A DNA stretch of 64,000 nucleotides from Chitinophagaceae bacterium. GTDB lineage: Bacteria; Bacteroidota; Bacteroidia; Chitinophagales; Chitinophagaceae. This document shows positions 60,990 through 64,000 of the stretch, one piece after another (position 1 is the stretch's first letter; every line of letters starts with the position of its first letter). Made by a program: the position numbers and the translations under genes. The DNA is taken from assembly GCA_016720745.1 (NCBI GenBank), contig JADKKA010000018.1:868001-932000 (forward strand), written 5' to 3'. The notes beneath the pieces are model-generated. The model was not told the origin of the DNA. It saw nothing but the letters and a program-made list of their open reading frames with translations, and made no database searches.

Positions 60990-61238
60990 ATGGTTGATTC
61001 GATCCTTCAGCTGGTATACATGAAACAGCGGACCATTAATATTACAGGTAGTGCCAGAAATATGGAGGGAGGGGCCATGCTGGTGGCAGAAAATGTGGGT
61101 ATTTACAGAGTGGATGGAATCCGGCAATGGGAGCAGGATTGGGTGGGTCAGCGGATCAAAATCATTGGCGATCTGGAATTCCGGAAAAGAAAAAACTATC
61201 ACCTGATCCGGAATCCGATGGTGCAGTTATTGGGATGA
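60990..61238 (+). CDS. Small OB-like hypothetical protein
   Basis: The product has 82 residues from the ATG at 60990, or 72 from the ATG at 61020 (MKQRTINITGSARNMEGGAM). The pattern ARNMEGGAMLVAENVGIYRV, DGIRQWEQDWVGQRIKIIGD and LEFRKRKNYHLIRNPMVQLL looks like the short OB-like proteins (IDGLxxW, VxVxGxL) found in Bacteroidota. Function unknown. It begins 6 bases after the Cys-rich protein stop. The minus-strand frame over the same bases is less protein-like. Confidence 0.55.
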   Translation: MVDSILQLVYMKQRTINITGSARNMEGGAMLVAENVGIYRVDGIRQWEQDWVGQRIKIIGDLEFRKRKNYHLIRNPMVQLLG

Positions 61239-61361
61239 ATAATCCCGACGAGTTGAAGCCGATCATTTGTATTTAGACGTAACCTACACCTGACTTGAGC
61301 AGAACTTTTCTTTACTTCATTATTCTTAATTCTATTGTTCCTCTGTTCTGCTGTTCATTTC

Positions 61362-61820
61362 CTACCAGTTATTCACCTGGTCCGGATTGATCCTTTCTGA
61401 TACATCCAACGGTTTATTCTCCCGCCAGTTTTTGTCAAATTTTACAAACCAGGAAATCCAGATGCTGCGGCTGAGGCGCATGAGCCAGGGTTGAAGTGAG
61501 ATGAGGAGAACGGCGTTTGAGATCAGCCAGTATACAAAACGATTGTCATCAGTGGACATTCCAATCAGTACGAGCCATGCCACCAGGGTTGCAATACTCA
61601 GGGCTACGGTAAGGGCATAACTCACATAGCCGGTTCCGTAGTAAAAGCCGGTTTCAATTTCGGTGGGTTGCCCGCAAACCGGGCATTGTGTGTTCATCTC
61701 CATATTCCGCTTGAAGCTGATGGTGAGCGGATTTTTGAATAATTTTCCGTCCCTGCAACGCGGGCAACGACAGCTAAGGGTGGAAGCAAGATAGCCGCGA
61801 CTGGTTGTTGTTTCTGCCAT
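61362..61820 (-). CDS. DUF983 family membrane protein
   Basis: The product has 152 residues. The N-terminal zinc-ribbon-like segment CRCPRCRDGKLFKNPLT, then MNTQCPVCGQPTEIETGFYY, is typical of DUF983. Membrane segments follow at about 65-88 (YVSYALTVALSIATLVAWLVLI) and 93-112. The function is not known, though the four Cys suggest a metal site facing the cytoplasm. It is the last gene of the operon, 4 bases after thioredoxin. Confidence 0.85.
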   Translation of the reverse strand: MAETTTSRGYLASTLSCRCPRCRDGKLFKNPLTISFKRNMEMNTQCPVCGQPTEIETGFYYGTGYVSYALTVALSIATLVAWLVLIGMSTDDNRFVYWLISNAVLLISLQPWLMRLSRSIWISWFVKFDKNWRENKPLDVSERINPDQVNNW

Positions 61821-61824
61821 TTTA

Positions 61825-62145
61825 TTATTTACTTATCAATTGGTCAATTACTTTCTCCAATGAGTGAACCTGCATTACACCAGATTGCCGCCAGAGTTGT
61901 TTCCCTTTCTGAAATAAGATCAGCGTGGGTACACTTTGCACCTGGAAGGCATTGGCCGCTGCCGGACTCTGGTCTATATCAATCTTAATGATCCGGACCC
62001 GATCACCTTTTCGCTGCTGCAATTCTTCCAGCACGGGTTTCATCATTTTGCAGGGACCACACCAGGTAGCGGTAAAATCAACTAATACCGGTGTTTCTCC
62101 ATTGAGAATTTCCGCAAAGGTCTCTTTTTTATGGGTTGCTGACAT
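61825..62145 (-). CDS. Thioredoxin
   Basis: From the ATG at 62145 (MSATHKKETFAEILNGETPV) the product has 106 residues. The active site is FTATWCGPCKMMKPVLEELQ, and the cis-Pro loop is VQSVPTLILFQKG. It is a cytoplasmic disulfide reductant. The start overlaps the end of the upstream DUF6132 gene by 17 bases, so translation is probably coupled. The longer frame to 62181 is not needed. Confidence 0.93.
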   Translation of the reverse strand: MSATHKKETFAEILNGETPVLVDFTATWCGPCKMMKPVLEELQQRKGDRVRIIKIDIDQSPAAANAFQVQSVPTLILFQKGKQLWRQSGVMQVHSLEKVIDQLISK

Positions 62146-62338
62146 TTTTTTCTTTTTTAAACATACTGAATAATAAGCCACCCATCAGGGCCCCGTAGGC
62201 CGTACTGTTATGCCAGGTGGATGTGATCCGGCAGGTACCATTGCTGCAGCCGATCTGCTGCCAGTACAAATAACCCGCAATGGAACCGAGGAGGACACCA
62301 ATAATGGTTAATTTATTATTTAGTACCCAGTTCTTCAT
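62129..62338 (-). CDS. DUF6132 family small membrane protein
   Basis: The product is 69 residues from the ATG at 62338, or 73 from 62350. Two hydrophobic segments (LTIIGVLLGSIAGYLYW and AYGALMGGLLFSMF) flank QQIGCSNGTCRITSTWHNST, the two-Cys loop typical of DUF6132. Function unknown; the loop Cys could carry persulfide or metal in this sulfur-redox setting, by inference. It overlaps both neighbours in the operon. Confidence 0.8.
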   Translation of the reverse strand: MKNWVLNNKLTIIGVLLGSIAGYLYWQQIGCSNGTCRITSTWHNSTAYGALMGGLLFSMFKKEKNVSNP

Positions 62339-62573
62339 ATTCAATTTCATCTGTTTTATTTTGATTGTTGTTGCGATTTACGGGAGTATAGCAATTGCCG
62401 CCGGCACAGCAAACACCGTCAGTAAAAAGGGCAATAAGGGTGAAAAGGGTGCCCAGGACGATACCTCCCGCATGTCCTTCGCTAATAGAGGAAGACAGAA
62501 TGAGTACACCCAGGATGACGCGGATAAATTTTAAGGCCGTCCAGCCACTGCTTATTCGTGCGATGAGTTGCAT
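62316..62573 (-). CDS. Small membrane protein with CCAGGNC motif (YgaP-type transmembrane domain-like)
   Basis: The ATG at 62573 gives 85 residues: MQLIARISSGWTALKFIRVI, then GVLILSSSISEGHAGGIVLG and a second segment TLFTLIALFTDGVCCAGGNC, with a charged tail ending EYEELGTK. The Cys-rich turn after the second membrane segment resembles the small membrane proteins that accompany rhodanese and thioredoxin genes in Bacteroidota. It overlaps the DUF6132 start by 23 bases. It is the first gene of the minus-strand operon. A longer frame to 62636 lacks support. Confidence 0.65.
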   Translation of the reverse strand: MQLIARISSGWTALKFIRVILGVLILSSSISEGHAGGIVLGTLFTLIALFTDGVCCAGGNCYTPVNRNNNQNKTDEIEYEELGTK

Positions 62574-62663
62574 TTTTGAATCTTTCGTACAAATTTCAGG
62601 GAGTTTTTGGGATGGGGAGGTGACTATAGTTACCAAATGGGAACAGGTTTGTTAAAGCTGGCC

Positions 62664-62688
62664 ATGGCGGGCAGTCCAGTCCCGCCAT
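62664..62688. repeat. Perfect 8-base-arm palindrome
   Basis: ATGGCGGG and CCCGCCAT arms surround CAGTCCAGT. It lies 91 bases upstream of the membrane protein gene start. Confidence 0.45.
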
Positions 62689-62728
62689 CTATAAATGGAG
62701 CAAACAATAACGAATGGCTCCAAAGGAC

Positions 62729-62772
62729 CCGGGGGCGCCGGGGGGGGGGCCTGCCGGGGGGGGGGAAGTGGG
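62729..62772. other. G-rich tract (runs of 5, 10 and 10 G)
   Basis: The plus strand carries G5, CGCC, G10, CCTGCC, G10, then AAGTGGG. No other part of the window has such runs. It is either a potential G-quadruplex or an assembly artefact. Confidence 0.6.
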
Positions 62773-62909
62773 TCTCTAAAAATTTGAGTTGACGGGCCTC
62801 AACACGTAGCCGGAATGCCTTTTGGTAAAGACGGTCAAGTCCGGGGTGACATATTCCAAGATTGTGGCGGGACTCCGATTATTTTGAGTTTGCAACGGGC
62901 CACGAGTAC

Positions 62910-62938
62910 GTCATACCGGCCTTGAGCCGGTATCTTTC
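62910..62938. repeat. REP-like palindrome (ATACCGGC-CTTGA-GCCGGTAT)
   Basis: Perfect 8-base arms (62913-62920 and 62926-62933) lie inside GTCATACC...TATCTTTC. A diverged relative lies at 50014-50051. Confidence 0.6.
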
Positions 62939-62950
62939 ATAAGAACAAGC

Positions 62951-62984
62951 TTAAAACAAAACGGCTGCCCGAAGACAGCCGTTT
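62951..62984 (-). terminator. Rho-independent terminator of the flavoprotein gene
   Basis: On the minus strand, AAACGGCTG / CAGCCGTTT arms are followed by TTTGTTTT, 22 bases after the stop codon. Confidence 0.75.
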
Positions 62985-63006
62985 GTATAAAACCTACATC
63001 AACACA

Positions 63007-64000
63007 TTACATTTTTCCTGGCAAAATCTTATTCCAGTACAACCAGGGCAATACCCTTCTTTTCAACTGGTACATACTCCATCTTTCCTTACTCTGATCA
63101 AAGGGGAAGGTTTCAATGGGTTGGTTATTATAATCAAATTCGCAAAGCACCAGTTTGCCATAACCGGTTACAACAGGGCAACTGGTATAGCCATTGTAAC
63201 TGGCGGCCGGTTGCTGACCAGCCATCACTGCCATCAGGTTTTTCACGAGGACGGGGGCCTGTTTACGGATAGCTGCCCCGGTACGGGATGTGGGCAAAGA
63301 AGATGCATCTCCCAATGAAAATATATTGGGATATTTTACATGCTGCAGACTGTGTTTGTCAACATCCACCCAGCCGGCCGTATTGGCCAAAGGACTATTG
63401 CGGATGAAATCGGGCGCACTCTGTGGTGGGGTAATATGGATCATGTCAAAATCAACCCAGTATTCCTTGTCTTTATTTTGTTCCCCAAATCCCACAAATT
63501 TTGCTTTCTTGTTCGGGCCATCAATCTCCACCAGTTTGGTAAAGAAGTTCATTTGCACTTTGTCTCGCTCGGCTACTTTCTTCAAAGTTTTTTCATATTT
63601 ATCAACCCCAAACAAACGGGTACCACCACTCCAGTACTGGATCTCTGTTTTGTCAAAGACATTGTGTTTTTTTAAGTAGTCGGCAGCCAGCCACATGATT
63701 TTATGTGGTGCTCCACCACATTTTACCGGTGTATTGGGATTGGTGAAAATGGCTTTTCCGCCTTTGAAATTTTTCAGGGTTTCCCAGGTATAGGGTACAT
63801 TTTCCACGCTGTAATTAGAGCAAACTCCGTTTTTACCGAGGGTTTCTTTCAGTCCTTTGATTTCATGCCAGTTCAATTGGATACCAGGTGCTACCACCAG
63901 GTACTGGTAGTTGACTTTTTCCTGGTTATCGAGTGTTACCGTATTTTCTTCGGGCTGGAAGGAGATTGCTTTCTGATGGATCCATTTTACATTTTTTGGC
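63007..64000 (-). CDS. Sulfide:quinone oxidoreductase-like FAD flavoprotein (partial, N-terminus beyond window)
   Basis: The frame runs off the window end; about 330 codons are visible. Segments include HQKAISFQPEENTVTLDNQE, VNYQYLVVAPGIQLNWHEIK, FTNPNTPVKCGGAPHKIMWL (first catalytic Cys), DMIHITPPQSAPDFIRNSPL, NIFSLGDASSLPTSRTGAAI (FAD binding) and GYTSCPVVTGYGKLVLCEFD (second catalytic Cys), ending WNKILPGKM. This arrangement matches the sulfide:quinone oxidoreductases, which oxidise sulfide and pass electrons to quinone at the membrane. The thioredoxin/DUF6132 operon downstream on the same strand fits sulfur handling. The N-terminal FAD motif is outside the window. Confidence 0.9.
   Translation of the reverse strand, partial: PKNVKWIHQKAISFQPEENTVTLDNQEKVNYQYLVVAPGIQLNWHEIKGLKETLGKNGVCSNYSVENVPYTWETLKNFKGGKAIFTNPNTPVKCGGAPHKIMWLAADYLKKHNVFDKTEIQYWSGGTRLFGVDKYEKTLKKVAERDKVQMNFFTKLVEIDGPNKKAKFVGFGEQNKDKEYWVDFDMIHITPPQSAPDFIRNSPLANTAGWVDVDKHSLQHVKYPNIFSLGDASSLPTSRTGAAIRKQAPVLVKNLMAVMAGQQPAASYNGYTSCPVVTGYGKLVLCEFDYNNQPIETFPFDQSKERWSMYQLKRRVLPWLYWNKILPGKM

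Larger units (their letters stand above)
62637..63006. other. Gene-free spacer with palindromes and G runs
   Basis: I see no supportable gene. Contents: an 8-base-arm palindrome (62664-62688), G-rich tracts (62731-62772), the REP-like palindrome at 62910-62938 and the terminator of the flavoprotein gene (62951-62984). A 61-codon frame over 62607-62792 is dominated by the G tracts and rejected. Confidence 0.6.

Overview
The window comes from a Bacteroidota genome, most likely a Chitinophagaceae-type member. Seen in the sequence: many start codons follow a TAnnTTTG box (the Bacteroidota -7 promoter element) at short distance, there are no Shine-Dalgarno sequences, and characteristic families are present (a fused MurF-alanine racemase, GldF/GldG, C-terminal type IX sorting domains, DUF5777, DUF4920, DUF6132, DUF6660-like and HmuY proteins). 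No phage, transposase, integrase, CRISPR array or rRNA was seen. One tRNA gene (Ser, GGA) is present.

Layout. 1-564: 5' part of lpxA on the minus strand. 753-13442: an AraC-type regulator followed by an extracytoplasmic redox and metal island. It holds a small exported protein, a five-gene run (diheme and monoheme cytochrome lipoproteins, OB-fold protein, YceI protein, DUF5777 barrel), a small Cys-rich protein, a TonB-dependent receptor, a MauG-type peroxidase, a DUF4920 protein, and then a heme-type TonB receptor with an HmuY lipoprotein. 13831-19531: small protein, ileS, a DksA-like protein with a histone-like tail, and an outer-membrane barrel. 19712-26618: collagen-like lipoprotein, PhoD phosphatase operon, GNAT, acpP, fabF, rnc and a lipoprotein. 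26621-29380: methylmalonyl-CoA epimerase and an iscS-iscU-iscA set. 29591-36078: gldF-gldG, a 5'-deleted terC, murF-alr and lspA.

36101-40305: two divergent secreted type IX substrates. 40762-44942: fumC, a phosphodiesterase-like hydrolase and a GH29 fucosidase. 45179-51601 (minus strand): enoyl-CoA hydratase, the transglutaminase / alpha-E / permuted ATP-grasp trio, a B12-binding mutase subunit and gltX. 51723-54165: polysaccharide deacetylase, lipoprotein, tatD, tRNA-Ser. 54230-57075: LytTR two-component pair. 57336-61238: a run of exported proteins (propeller-like, NHL, Cys-rich, small OB-like). 61362-64000 (minus strand): DUF983, thioredoxin, DUF6132 and a membrane protein, then a partial sulfide:quinone oxidoreductase-like flavoprotein.

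Two features cut across the window. First, thirteen reading-frame breaks occur in ten genes, nearly all repaired by adding or removing one base in a short homopolymer. They look like sequencing or assembly indels rather than decay. I report these genes as one locus each and mark the break. A TGG-to-TAG stop in a PQQ-type dehydrogenase and a 5' deletion of terC are different in kind. Second, short palindromic or tandem repeats sit in many spacers and also inside the reading frames of ileS, gltX and the DksA-like gene, where they are translated into extra peptide.
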